This document shows, piece by piece, positions 46,410 to 54,617 of a stretch of DNA of 64,000 nt. This DNA comes from UBA1309 sp047605645 (lineage in GTDB: Bacteria > Bacteroidota > Bacteroidia > Bacteroidales > Dysgonomonadaceae). Position 1 is the stretch's first letter. Each line of letters opens with the position of its first letter. Location of the stretch: assembly GCA_047605645.1 (NCBI GenBank), contig JASGFJ010000016.1, positions 1 to 64,000 on the forward strand. Direction: 5' to 3'. The notes beneath the pieces were generated by a model. The model worked only from the letters and a program-made list of their open reading frames with translations, had not been told where the DNA came from and ran no database searches. Both the position numbers and the translations under genes were made by a program.

Positions 46410-48929
46410 TCACTTGATTTGTCCCAGCAACTGCTCCAGATGGTATTCATCGCTGACCAAAACCTCGCGTGCCTTGCTTCCTTGCGAAGCGCCAACCACG
46501 CCGGCTGTCTCTAACTGATCCATTAATCGCCCGGCACGATTGTAACCGATAGAAAATTTCCGCTGGATAAGCGATGTCGAACCTTGCTGGTGAACAACAA
46601 TCAACCGGGCTGCCTCTTCGAAAAGCGGATCTTTATCATTCAAATCAAAATCACCGGCTTTTGTTTCAGAGCCTTCACCGACATATTCGGGGAGTTCGAA
46701 AGCATTGGCATATCCTCGCTGATTTCCGATGTACTGAGCAATTCCTTCTACTTCCGGCGTATCCACAAATGCACACTGAATACGCACCAGATCGCTCCCT
46801 TGCGAAAATAACATATCTCCTCGTCCAATCAACTGGTTGGCGCCAGCCATATCCAGAATGGTACGGGAGTCTATCTGAGAAGTCACCCGGAACGCCATAC
46901 GCGCAGGGAAATTAGCTTTAATTGTTCCTGTAATAATATTGGTTGTCGGCCGCTGAGTCGCAATAATCATGTGAATACCCACAGCACGCGCTTTTTGGGC
47001 AATACGTGCGATAGGCATCTCAATTTCTTTGCCAGCAGTCATTATCAGATCGCCAAACTCATCTATAATCACCACAATATAAGGCAGAAAGCGGTGTCCT
47101 TTTAATGGATTGAGCCGTCTTCTCTTGAATTTCTCATTATATTCCTTGATGGTTCTCACATGTGCATTCATCAGTAATTCATACCGGTCGTCCATCTCTT
47201 TCGTGAGCGAATTAAGAGTCTGCGTCACTTTAGAAACATCCGTAATGATGGCTTTATCTGCATCCGGTAATTTTGCGAGATAATGCTTTTCGATGGTAGA
47301 GTAAATATTAAATTCCACCATCTTCGGGTCGACAAGCACCATTTTCATTTCAGCAGGATGCTTCTTATAAAGCAATGAAGTAATAATCGCGTTTAAGCCG
47401 ACCGATTTCCCTTGTCCTGTCGCACCCGCTACCAGCAAGTGAGGCATTTTGCAAAGGTCGAACATGAAAATCTCGTTGGTAATAGTCTTACCCAAAGCCA
47501 CCGGAAGATCGTAGGCACATTCCTGAAAACGTTTGGAAGCAATCACCGATTGCATCGAGACAATCTGCGGATCTTTATTCGGCACTTCAATACCGATGGT
47601 TCCTTTCCCCGGCATGGGAGCAATAATACGGATCCCTAAAGCCGAAAGGCTTAGTGCAATGTCATCTTCCAGGTTCCGAATCTTAGAGATGCGCACACCA
47701 GCCTGAGGAACAATTTCATAAAGGGTAATCGTCGGACCAACCGTTGCTTTGATCGAGGTAATCTCTATTCCGTAATTACGTAAGGTTGTTATAATTCGTT
47801 CTTTGTTCTGCCGCTGCTCGTCCATGTCTACCCCTTTAGCGCCCATATCGTAATATTTCAACAATTCAAGGGACGGAAAATTAAACGAAGACAAATCAAG
47901 GGTGGGATCATATTCGCCCAGTTCTTCCAGCAATTGGTCGTCGGACGACAGTTCGCCCGGTAAAACCTCCGAAGTAACCGGAGTAACGACCGGTTCTTGC
48001 GGGGCTATCTCATAATCGCTGTCTTCTGTAGGAATCACCACTTCAAAACCATCTTCGACCTGAACAGAAGGCACTGCTACAGGAGGAACATTCGGGACAT
48101 AAACCGGGGCGATTTCTCGGGCTGCACTCGCGGCCGACGAAACCGGCGTGATGGGCGAGTCTTCTTCAAAGAAAGCTTCTGCTTTTCGTTTCTGCCCTTT
48201 GAGCCGTTCAAGCCATGAAGGCTTTTTCTCTTTTTCCTCAGAAACAGATTCTTCGGGTTCCTCGTTGTAAGTATCCTCAATAAACAGGCTTTCATCGTCG
48301 GTATCCGATTCCGTATTTTTCTGAAAAATCCGCTGAAAGGCTTTAACAGAAGTTGCTTTCACGATGACAACAAAAGCAATCAGGCAGGCAAGCAATACCA
48401 TAATCAAACCGGGTACACCCAGCGTATTCAATAAGAGCGTCTCCAGATACTGTCCGTGACTTCCGCCCCAAATAATATGGCTGTCTCCCCAGAACGGAGT
48501 GAGAATAAAAGCTGCAGCTATCGATCCCCAAATAAGGAAACATCCGCAAAGAATGAATGTGCGGATAACACCGGCCTGCGTAACCTTCATCAGACGAAAA
48601 CCACAAATAATAATGAAGTAAGGGATAACCAGCGCCGCAATTCCATAGCCACCATTAATGAAAGCCTGCGAAATAAATGCTCCTCCTACTCCGGTCCAGT
48701 TATCGACTTCCTGTTTGTGCAGGATCAATTCACCGAATGTTTTATTAACCACCTTGCTTTGATCGGCTTCTCCCGTAAAAAAGAAGGACACCATTGCCAG
48801 CATCATAAAAGCACCGATGAAGGCAATGAGAACACCTATCAAAAACTGAGTACGTTCGTTTCCAAAGAATTGTTTTACAGTTGTGAATATGGAAGTATTT
48901 TGTTTCTTTTTCGTTTTTTTTCCTGCCAT
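46410..48929 (-). CDS. ftsK: DNA translocase FtsK
   Basis: An 839-residue FtsK/SpoIIIE protein that pumps chromosomal DNA at the septum and activates XerCD at dif. Four transmembrane segments lie in about 30-195, then an acidic/Pro-rich linker (200-340) shorter than in E. coli. The motor follows with Walker A GATGQGKS (Lys508) and Walker B VVIIDEFGDLIM near 615. The C-terminal gamma winged helix (about 775-839: RKFSIGYNRAGRLMDQLE) reads KOPS-type sites. A Xer recombinase lies at 28032-28928. Confidence 0.96.
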   Translation of the reverse strand: MAGKKTKKKQNTSIFTTVKQFFGNERTQFLIGVLIAFIGAFMMLAMVSFFFTGEADQSKVVNKTFGELILHKQEVDNWTGVGGAFISQAFINGGYGIAALVIPYFIIICGFRLMKVTQAGVIRTFILCGCFLIWGSIAAAFILTPFWGDSHIIWGGSHGQYLETLLLNTLGVPGLIMVLLACLIAFVVIVKATSVKAFQRIFQKNTESDTDDESLFIEDTYNEEPEESVSEEKEKKPSWLERLKGQKRKAEAFFEEDSPITPVSSAASAAREIAPVYVPNVPPVAVPSVQVEDGFEVVIPTEDSDYEIAPQEPVVTPVTSEVLPGELSSDDQLLEELGEYDPTLDLSSFNFPSLELLKYYDMGAKGVDMDEQRQNKERIITTLRNYGIEITSIKATVGPTITLYEIVPQAGVRISKIRNLEDDIALSLSALGIRIIAPMPGKGTIGIEVPNKDPQIVSMQSVIASKRFQECAYDLPVALGKTITNEIFMFDLCKMPHLLVAGATGQGKSVGLNAIITSLLYKKHPAEMKMVLVDPKMVEFNIYSTIEKHYLAKLPDADKAIITDVSKVTQTLNSLTKEMDDRYELLMNAHVRTIKEYNEKFKRRRLNPLKGHRFLPYIVVIIDEFGDLIMTAGKEIEMPIARIAQKARAVGIHMIIATQRPTTNIITGTIKANFPARMAFRVTSQIDSRTILDMAGANQLIGRGDMLFSQGSDLVRIQCAFVDTPEVEGIAQYIGNQRGYANAFELPEYVGEGSETKAGDFDLNDKDPLFEEAARLIVVHQQGSTSLIQRKFSIGYNRAGRLMDQLETAGVVGASQGSKAREVLVSDEYHLEQLLGQIK

Positions 48930-48969
48930 GAACGGAATGATATTCGCTTATTGTTTGTTGTTTAATATG

Positions 48970-48998
48970 CAAAGTTAATGAATATTCATGTACATTTG
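48970..48998. promoter_or_regulatory. divergent promoters ftsK / aguA
   Basis: A minus-strand TAACTTTG (48970-48977) faces a plus-strand TACATTTG (48991-48998). Both match the -7 element TAnnTTTG and the two promoters overlap. Their -33 elements are weak. Confidence 0.4.
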
Positions 48999-49019
48999 TA
49001 ACATTATTTTTAGAAACAC

Positions 49020-50054
49020 ATGAGTAAAAAAATTTTATTTCCGGCCGAATGGTTTCCTCAAAGTGGTATCCAGCTTACCTGGCCACACGAGGACAGTGAC
49101 TGGAACTATATATTGGAAGAAGTAACCGCCTGTTTTGTACGAATCGCCACCGAAATATTAAAAAGAGAACATCTTTTTATTGTTTGCAAAAATGCAGAAC
49201 AAGTCAGACAGCAGTTGGGAGAAGCCACTCAGAGCAACCATTCATTGCTTCTTATCGAAATTCCGGGCAACGACACCTGGGCACGCGACCATGGAGGCAT
49301 TTCGGTTTTTGTTGACGGACAACCTCAGGTATACGATTTTACGTTTAATGGCTGGGGATTGAAATTTGCTGCCGACCTCGACAACCAGATAACCAAATCG
49401 CTGTTCGAAAAAAACATATTCACCGAACAAGTTTTCCGTGTGAACCGGAAAAATTTCGTCCTCGAAGGAGGCGCATTGGAATCGGACGGAAAGGGAACAC
49501 TGCTCACAACCAGTGAATGCCTGCTTTCCCCCAATCGCAATTCATTCATGAACAAAGAAGATATTGAACGCTACCTGAAAGATATTTTCGGATTGAAACG
49601 GATACTTTGGCTTGATTATGGTTACCTTGCCGGCGATGACACCGATAGCCACATCGACACGCTGGCTCGATTTTGCGACGAAAATACCATCGCCTACGTA
49701 AAATGCGATGACACCGATGACGAACATTACGAGGCGCTGAAGAAAATGGAACGTCAACTCAAGGAGTTCTCCAACAACCAGGGGCAACCCTACCGATTAA
49801 TTCCGCTACCAATGGCCAAACCGGTTGTCATCGACTGCGAACGTCTTCCGGCCACGTATGCCAATTTTTTAATTATAAACGATGCCGTACTTGTCCCCAC
49901 CTATGCCTCAGAACTGGATAAGCCGGCTCTGCAACAACTACAAAAGGCATTTCCAGGGAAAGAAATCGTCGGAATCGACTGCCTACCGCTTATCCGTCAA
50001 CACGGTTCCCTGCATTGTGTTACGATGCAGTATCCCGAAGGTTTTATTTTTTAG
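49020..50054 (+). CDS. aguA: agmatine deiminase
   Basis: A 344-residue agmatine iminohydrolase of the peptidyl-arginine-deiminase fold, converting agmatine to N-carbamoylputrescine and ammonia. Motifs: WPHEDSDW near the start, NDTWARDHGG (about 88-97), EGGALESDGKGTLL with the His/Asp site DTDSHIDTLARF, and the catalytic Cys333 in HGSLHCVTMQYP. It is followed 18 bases later by aguB, completing the route from agmatine to putrescine. The arginine decarboxylase gene is not in the window. Confidence 0.95.
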   Translation: MSKKILFPAEWFPQSGIQLTWPHEDSDWNYILEEVTACFVRIATEILKREHLFIVCKNAEQVRQQLGEATQSNHSLLLIEIPGNDTWARDHGGISVFVDGQPQVYDFTFNGWGLKFAADLDNQITKSLFEKNIFTEQVFRVNRKNFVLEGGALESDGKGTLLTTSECLLSPNRNSFMNKEDIERYLKDIFGLKRILWLDYGYLAGDDTDSHIDTLARFCDENTIAYVKCDDTDDEHYEALKKMERQLKEFSNNQGQPYRLIPLPMAKPVVIDCERLPATYANFLIINDAVLVPTYASELDKPALQQLQKAFPGKEIVGIDCLPLIRQHGSLHCVTMQYPEGFIF

Positions 50055-50072
50055 AAAACAACACCCCTCATC

Positions 50073-50948
50073 ATGAAAATAGGAATTATTCAACAAAACA
50101 ATTCAGATAATATCCAGGAGAACATTCAAAAACTCTCCCATAACATCGAAAAAGCGGCCGTAGAAGGTGCGGAATTAATTCTTTTGCAAGAGTTACACAA
50201 CTCTGTTTATTTTTGCCAAACAGAAAATCCGGAACTCTTCAATCTGGCTGAAACTATCCCCGGAGCATCCACAGAGCATTTCGGAGCACTCGCCAAACGC
50301 TTGGGAATAGTCCTCGTCCTTTCCCTGTTCGAAAAACGAGCACCGGGACTCTACCACAACACCGCAGTCGTGCTTGAAAAAGACGGGAGCATTGCCGGAA
50401 AATACCGGAAGATGCATATTCCGGACGATCCGGCCTATTACGAAAAATTCTATTTCACACCGGGCGATCTTGGTTTCCAACCTATCGATACCAGCGTGGG
50501 AAGACTGGGTGTTCAGGTGTGCTGGGATCAGTGGTATCCCGAAGGTGCACGTTTAATGGCTCTTGCCGGAGCCCAGATATTAATCTACCCAACTGCCATC
50601 GGCTGGGAATCAACCGATCCGCAGGCCGAAAAAGAACGTCAACGCAACGCATGGATAGTGTCGCAACGCGGACATGCTGTGGCCAACGGATTACACGTCG
50701 TTGCGATCAATCGCACCGGATACGAACCCGATCCGTCAGGACATACCGGAGGTATCCAATTCTGGGGAAGCAGTTTTGTGGCTGGCCCGCAAGGCGAAAT
50801 CGTATGGCAAGCCTCTGACGACAAAGAAGAAATCAAAATATTGGAAATCGACCTCCAACGCACAGAAACAGTCCGCCGCATGTGGCCCTTCTTCCGTGAT
50901 CGGCGCGTCGATGCTTTCTCCGATATCAACAAGCGTTTTATCGACTAA
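50073..50948 (+). CDS. aguB: N-carbamoylputrescine amidase
   Basis: A 291-residue nitrilase-superfamily enzyme hydrolysing N-carbamoylputrescine to putrescine, CO2 and ammonia. The catalytic triad is visible: Glu40 (LLLQELHNSVYFC), Lys113 (KYRKMHIPDDP) and Cys150 (VQVCWDQWYPEGARLM). The QELHNSVYF context is that of the plant/bacterial AguB branch. In an operon with aguA. Confidence 0.95.
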   Translation: MKIGIIQQNNSDNIQENIQKLSHNIEKAAVEGAELILLQELHNSVYFCQTENPELFNLAETIPGASTEHFGALAKRLGIVLVLSLFEKRAPGLYHNTAVVLEKDGSIAGKYRKMHIPDDPAYYEKFYFTPGDLGFQPIDTSVGRLGVQVCWDQWYPEGARLMALAGAQILIYPTAIGWESTDPQAEKERQRNAWIVSQRGHAVANGLHVVAINRTGYEPDPSGHTGGIQFWGSSFVAGPQGEIVWQASDDKEEIKILEIDLQRTETVRRMWPFFRDRRVDAFSDINKRFID

Positions 50949-51027
50949 AAGCACTGCTTGAAATCAAGTAATTAGAATACGAAACAGGAAGAAATATTAT
51001 TTTTCTCTCATTTTAAGAGGTGAAAAA

Positions 51028-51058
51028 TTTGGTGTTTTGCAAAATTAGACTATCTTTG
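51028..51058 (+). promoter_or_regulatory. promoter of tRNA-Phe copy 1
   Basis: TTTG (51028-51031), a 19-base spacer, then TATCTTTG (51051-51058): full match to the Bacteroidota consensus. The spacer and the downstream bases are closely similar to those of the promoter at 62921-62951. Confidence 0.75.
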
Positions 51059-51080
51059 CACACGCAAAACGAAACATGTT

Positions 51081-51153
51081 GGTGCCATAGCTCAGTTGGT
51101 AGAGCAAAGGACTGAAAATCCTTGTGTCCCCGGTTCGATTCCTGGTGGCACCA
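51081..51153 (+). tRNA. tRNA-Phe (GAA anticodon), copy 1
   Basis: A 73-base cloverleaf: acceptor ggtgcca/tggcacc with discriminator A, D-arm tagctcagttggtagagca, anticodon arm aggactGAAaatcct, T-arm ggttcgattcc. Identical to 62974-63046. Its 3' end is the start of a long direct repeat with 54005 and is the likely attachment site of the accessory island. Confidence 0.97.
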
Positions 51154-51405
51154 CGAAAAAGAAAGCAAAAAAAAATTGAGAACTCCTGAATTGCAGCGTA
51201 ATTCAGGAGTTTTTGTTTTTACCCACTAAGCAAAAAAACAACAAATTTCGACCGACTTGGGTAGAGCAAATTCAAGAGATATCTATCTCCATCATTTGAC
51301 CTAGTCCAACACCGGCTGGCAGCCAGTTGCACAACGACAACCTCGTCGCATTTCCATAATTTTGTATCACTTAAAACAAATAGAAAAATGATGGAAGGAA
51401 ATTCA
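51132..51405 (+). repeat. att-integrase module, copy 1
   Basis: Begins in the tRNA-Phe T-arm (gttcgattcc...) and runs through the terminator, a conserved non-coding block containing the perfect palindrome-like ctggcagccag, and the first codons of an integrase gene. Copy 2 lies at 54005-54268 in the same orientation with few differences. It has the layout of an attachment site plus arm-site region next to int. Confidence 0.7.
51181..51216 (+). terminator. terminator after tRNA-Phe copy 1
   Basis: A 12-bp perfect stem aactcctgaatt/aattcaggagtt with a 7-base loop and T runs. Repeated unchanged at 54051-54086. Confidence 0.85.
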
Positions 51406-51956
51406 TTTAATGTTTTGTTTTTCTTAAAGAAAACAAAACTATTGAAGAACGGTGAAGCCTCTGTATGTATGATAATTACGGTTAATAATGTTTGTTCTGA
51501 AACAAATATCCGCAAAAGAATTCCCCCTACCCTGTGGAATCAAGCAAAAGAATATTCCCGTGGGAAAGGCCGTAAATCAAACGACCTAAACAAGTTTATT
51601 GAAGAAGCCCGAATCAAAATGTATAATATCCATGCTGATTTGAAACAGGAAGGTCTACCATTCTTGGGGATAAGTTCCTTAGCTTGGAAAAGAAAGAAGA
51701 ACCCAAAACGCCTATAGCTACTTTTCAGGAGCATAACGACCAATGCAGGCAATTAATAGGTAAGGACTTTGCTTTAATTACCGTTTCGGGACGAGGGGAA
51801 ATCCTGAAATTCCGATCGTTAGCTGTAAGCTCCGGTGAAATGATTTTTGTGCAGGATTATCCTCTGCCGGGTAATACTCAAGTAGACAATCCCGTTTTTC
51901 ATAAGAGACGGCTTTACCTTAGGGATGAAAATAATGTACTGCATGTATTTGAGTAG
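51388..51956 (+). pseudogene. tyrosine integrase, N-terminal part, frameshifted
   Basis: The opening (FFLKKTKLLKNGEASVCMII, then RKRIPPTLWNQ) is the arm-type DNA-binding domain of Bacteroidales conjugative-element integrases. Near 51655 the frame shifts by one, and continues as LGDKFLSLEKKEEPK, then ATFQEHNDQCRQLIGKDF, the start of the core-binding domain. From about 51780 the sequence changes character (EILKFRSLAVSSGEM ... RRLYLRDENNVLHVF), resembling a PQQ/beta-propeller tail rather than an integrase, so a recombination joint is likely. The catalytic domain is absent. Confidence 0.65.
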
Positions 51957-52060
51957 CTACAAGAATCAAAATAATATAAAAAGCAATTCTAATAATTGGA
52001 AACACAGCTATAACCCAAATTACGTAAAAAATAATTCTTCTTATAAACTATTGTTCATAA

Positions 52061-52385
52061 CCCAAGTTTCACTCTTTCTCCATCACATTCTCGGGTAGAT
52101 GTCTCCAGGCTGCTTATCCGGGTGGTGGCTGTGACCTACAGATTTTTATTTTCTTAAAGGACGCCTGTTTTTGTAATTGCCTCGTTTATTTGAGGTTGAA
52201 ACGAAGTTATACATTCACGTCATGTCACAAAAATACAACAAAAAATAGGAATAAAAGTGTCCGACAATTCGAATGTGAGACAGCTATGCAAAACACATCT
52301 CCTGATTTCCTATGGGTTATTGCCTTGAAATGAACCGAAACCAGCTTGTTGTTTTTGAAAAATAATTTTGTGGGTGAAACTTGGG
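52061..52385. mobile_element. 325-bp MITE-like derivative of the IS1634-like element
   Basis: Perfect 12-bp terminal inverted repeats cccaagtttcac (52061-52072) and gtgaaacttggg (52374-52385), flanked on both sides by ataa, a possible target duplication. In reverse orientation its ends match both ends of the relic at 2354-3292: 52083-52160 corresponds to 3190-3270 and 52255-52385 to 2354-2485. A short piece of the transposase frame (NEAIT) survives in the middle. It is an internally deleted, non-coding copy. It ends 16 bases before the -7 element used by hipBA. Confidence 0.7.
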
Positions 52386-52401
52386 ATAATACTAAATTGG
52401 C

Positions 52402-52409
52402 TATCTTTG
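52402..52409 (+). promoter_or_regulatory. candidate hipBA promoter at the MITE edge
   Basis: TATCTTTG fits the -7 element. The nearest -33-like bases (TTGG, 52381-52384) belong to the inverted repeat of the MITE-like element, with a 17-base spacer, shorter than normal. Confidence 0.35.
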
Positions 52410-52455
52410 TAATTGTGTAAAATAACAGGATAATCCCTATTAAACTCTTCCAATT

Positions 52456-52773
52456 ATGGATATAAACACAATTATAAATACTACTCCTGCTAGCATACTT
52501 AAAGATATTGCAGAACGGGTCAAAGAAAGAAGACTTGGACAAAATCTAACCCAGAAAGTTTTTGCCAAGCGTGCGGGTGTAGGGTATGATGCCTATCGTA
52601 AGTTTGAAAACACCGGTGAAATTACACTTCGCAATCTTATACTTTGCGCTATTGCATTGGATGATACAGAAGGTTTTTTCAACCTGTTTACTAAAAAATC
52701 ATATCAGAGTATAGATGATCTATTAAAGACACAAGAGGTAAAGAAACGAAAGAGAGGATCGCGCAATGAATGA
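52456..52773 (+). CDS. hipB: HipB-like antitoxin, XRE-type DNA-binding protein
   Basis: A 105-residue protein with a helix-turn-helix at about 18-70 (RRLGQNLTQKVFAKRAGVGY, then KFENTGEITL), as in HipB-type antitoxins that bind the toxin and repress the operon. The Lys/Arg-rich tail KKRKRGSRNE is typical. Its stop overlaps the start of hipA by 8 bases, so the pair is translationally coupled. Symbol by family and context; similarity to E. coli HipB is not measured. Confidence 0.82.
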   Translation: MDINTIINTTPASILKDIAERVKERRLGQNLTQKVFAKRAGVGYDAYRKFENTGEITLRNLILCAIALDDTEGFFNLFTKKSYQSIDDLLKTQEVKKRKRGSRNE

Positions 52774-53860
52774 AGTCAAAGTTATTGAAGTTTTAACGAA
52801 TGGTGTGAAGGTTGGGCGGATTGCGTTAACCCCTGATGCTCTTTGCGCCTTTGAATACGATCCATCATTCTTATCATCTGGACAATCTATTTCGCCTTTT
52901 ACCTTACCGCTTAAATCAGAAGTATTTGTAGCCAAACGTACTCCATTTAACGGAGGTTTTGGGGTATTTGATGATAGCCTACCCGATGGTTGGGGAAGCC
53001 TCATACTAGATAGATACCTTAGAAGTAAAGGGATTGAGCCTGCAAAGCTCACGATTCTCCAACGACTAGCATTAGTAGGTAGTACCGGACGAGGTGCATT
53101 AGAGTATAGACCGGATTACAGCGAGTCGGCTACCGATGAGATTATAAACTTCGATCAGCTTGCTGCTGAAACCGAGAAAATATTGAGCACCGATTACGAT
53201 GGAGGTTCATCCCTTGGTACATTGTACAAATATGGAGGCTCATCAGGCGGGGCAAGACCAAAGGTATTTGTAAAGCTTGATGGAAAAGAATGGCTGGTTA
53301 AGTTTAAAGCAACGGTTGACCCGACTAGTATTGGACGGATTGAATATGAATACTCCCTGCTTGCTAAAAAGTGTGGAATCAGCATGCCCGAAACAAAGCT
53401 GTTTGAAAGAAAATATTTTGGAGTAGAACGATTCGATAGAACAGAGCAAGGGAAAGTTCATACGGTAAGTGCAGCAGGTTTGCTGAATGCTAATTATAGA
53501 GAACCTAGCCTGGACTATGAATCGTTACTAAAGCTATGCCATGTGTTAACTAAAAATATGGAAGAGGTGTATGCCCTTTTCCGCTTGATGGTATTTAATG
53601 TTGCTATTAAAAATCGTGATGACCATGCAAAAAACTTTTCATTCCAGCTGATTAACAGGGAATGGAAGCTTTCTCCTGCTTATGACCTATTGCCTAGCGA
53701 TGGGTTTAATGGGTTTCATACAACTACAGTAAATAACAATGGTGATCCGACAACTGATGATATGATGGTTGTGGGTGAAAGAGTCGGTTTGAATAAACTG
53801 CGGACAAAAGAAATTATTGAGGAAGTAAACACATTAGTTAAAGAGAATAAAATCAAGTAG
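52766..53860 (+). CDS. hipA: HipA-family serine/threonine kinase toxin
   Basis: A 364-residue HipA homologue, shorter than the 440 of E. coli. HipA kinases halt growth by phosphorylating targets such as glutamyl-tRNA synthetase. N-terminal HipA_N region (VGRIALTPDALCAFEYDP), phosphate-binding Ser/Gly loop GGSSGGARPKVF with the site of autophosphorylation in the family, Lys in WLVKFKA, catalytic DDHAKN (Asp286 to Asn290) and the metal motif SPAYDLLPSD. All key residues are present, so the toxin is probably active. Lies in the tRNA-Phe island. Confidence 0.88.
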   Translation: MNEVKVIEVLTNGVKVGRIALTPDALCAFEYDPSFLSSGQSISPFTLPLKSEVFVAKRTPFNGGFGVFDDSLPDGWGSLILDRYLRSKGIEPAKLTILQRLALVGSTGRGALEYRPDYSESATDEIINFDQLAAETEKILSTDYDGGSSLGTLYKYGGSSGGARPKVFVKLDGKEWLVKFKATVDPTSIGRIEYEYSLLAKKCGISMPETKLFERKYFGVERFDRTEQGKVHTVSAAGLLNANYREPSLDYESLLKLCHVLTKNMEEVYALFRLMVFNVAIKNRDDHAKNFSFQLINREWKLSPAYDLLPSDGFNGFHTTTVNNNGDPTTDDMMVVGERVGLNKLRTKEIIEEVNTLVKENKIK

Positions 53861-54004
53861 CATCACATAGTATTGATATATTTGCATTGGAAATAGCTTA
53901 AATGCAAATCGTTACATAATAGCACATTTTTCTGGTGACTTTTTAGAGACTATTTCTCATTTCTGAAAATATATCATTCAGACATACAACCACTTAAATC
54001 GACA

Positions 54005-54268
54005 GTTCGATTTCTCGTGGCATCACGAAGAAGAAAGCAAAGAAATTGAGAACTCCTGAATTGCAGCGTAATTCAGGAGTTTTTGTTTTTACCCACTAAG
54101 CAAAAAAAAAACAAATTTCGACCGACTTGGGTGGAGCAAATTCAAGAGATATCTATCTCCATCTTTTAACCTAATTCAACACCGGCTGGCAGCCAGTTGC
54201 ACAACCACAACCTCGTCATAATTCCGCATCACTTAAAACAAGAAGAACGATGGAAAAGAATTCATTTA
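54005..54268 (+). repeat. att-integrase module, copy 2
   Basis: Starts with a degenerate tRNA-Phe 3' end (gttcgatttctcgtggcatca; compare 51132-51153). It then repeats the terminator, the ctggcagccag block and the integrase start (ATGGAAAAGAATTCATTTAA), where it stops. This looks like the boundary of a second integrated element in tandem, its integrase lost. Confidence 0.7.
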
Positions 54269-54520
54269 AGTAAGTCCTCATCATTAATTCTACTGTAATG
54301 ATTTCAGGTTCTTCCCAATCAAACACCCTATTAAATAACTCTTTGTCATCGACAATATTGTTGAAACTAAAGATGGTGATTCCAATTTCCGTTCTTTTTA
54401 CAAGTATAAAACGTAAAGATTCATCGTTCTCTTCAAAACGCCTTCATCACGCCATTTGCAATAATAATACACTAACTCCTATTTAGGGAGTCTTTAGGTA
54501 ACATACGCCATCGACATTCT
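54250..54520 (-). pseudogene. decayed transposase-like sequence
   Basis: On the minus strand ECRWRMLPKDS and, in another frame, YYYCKWRDEGVLKR resemble the N-terminal region of IS5-type transposases (WRMLPKD...YYYFxKW). A third continuous frame reads RRFEENDESLRFILVKR, then NNIVDDKELFNRVFDWEEP and TVELMMRTYLNEFF, not recognised. All are fragments joined to repeat copy 2. Confidence 0.35.
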
Positions 54521-54617
54521 GTTTTCAATAAATAGAATATTGCATTGAGAATATCAATTAATGGATGTTATCGTTTGCGTTTATCATTTAAAACGCTTAA
54601 TATGTCCTCTAAAATCA

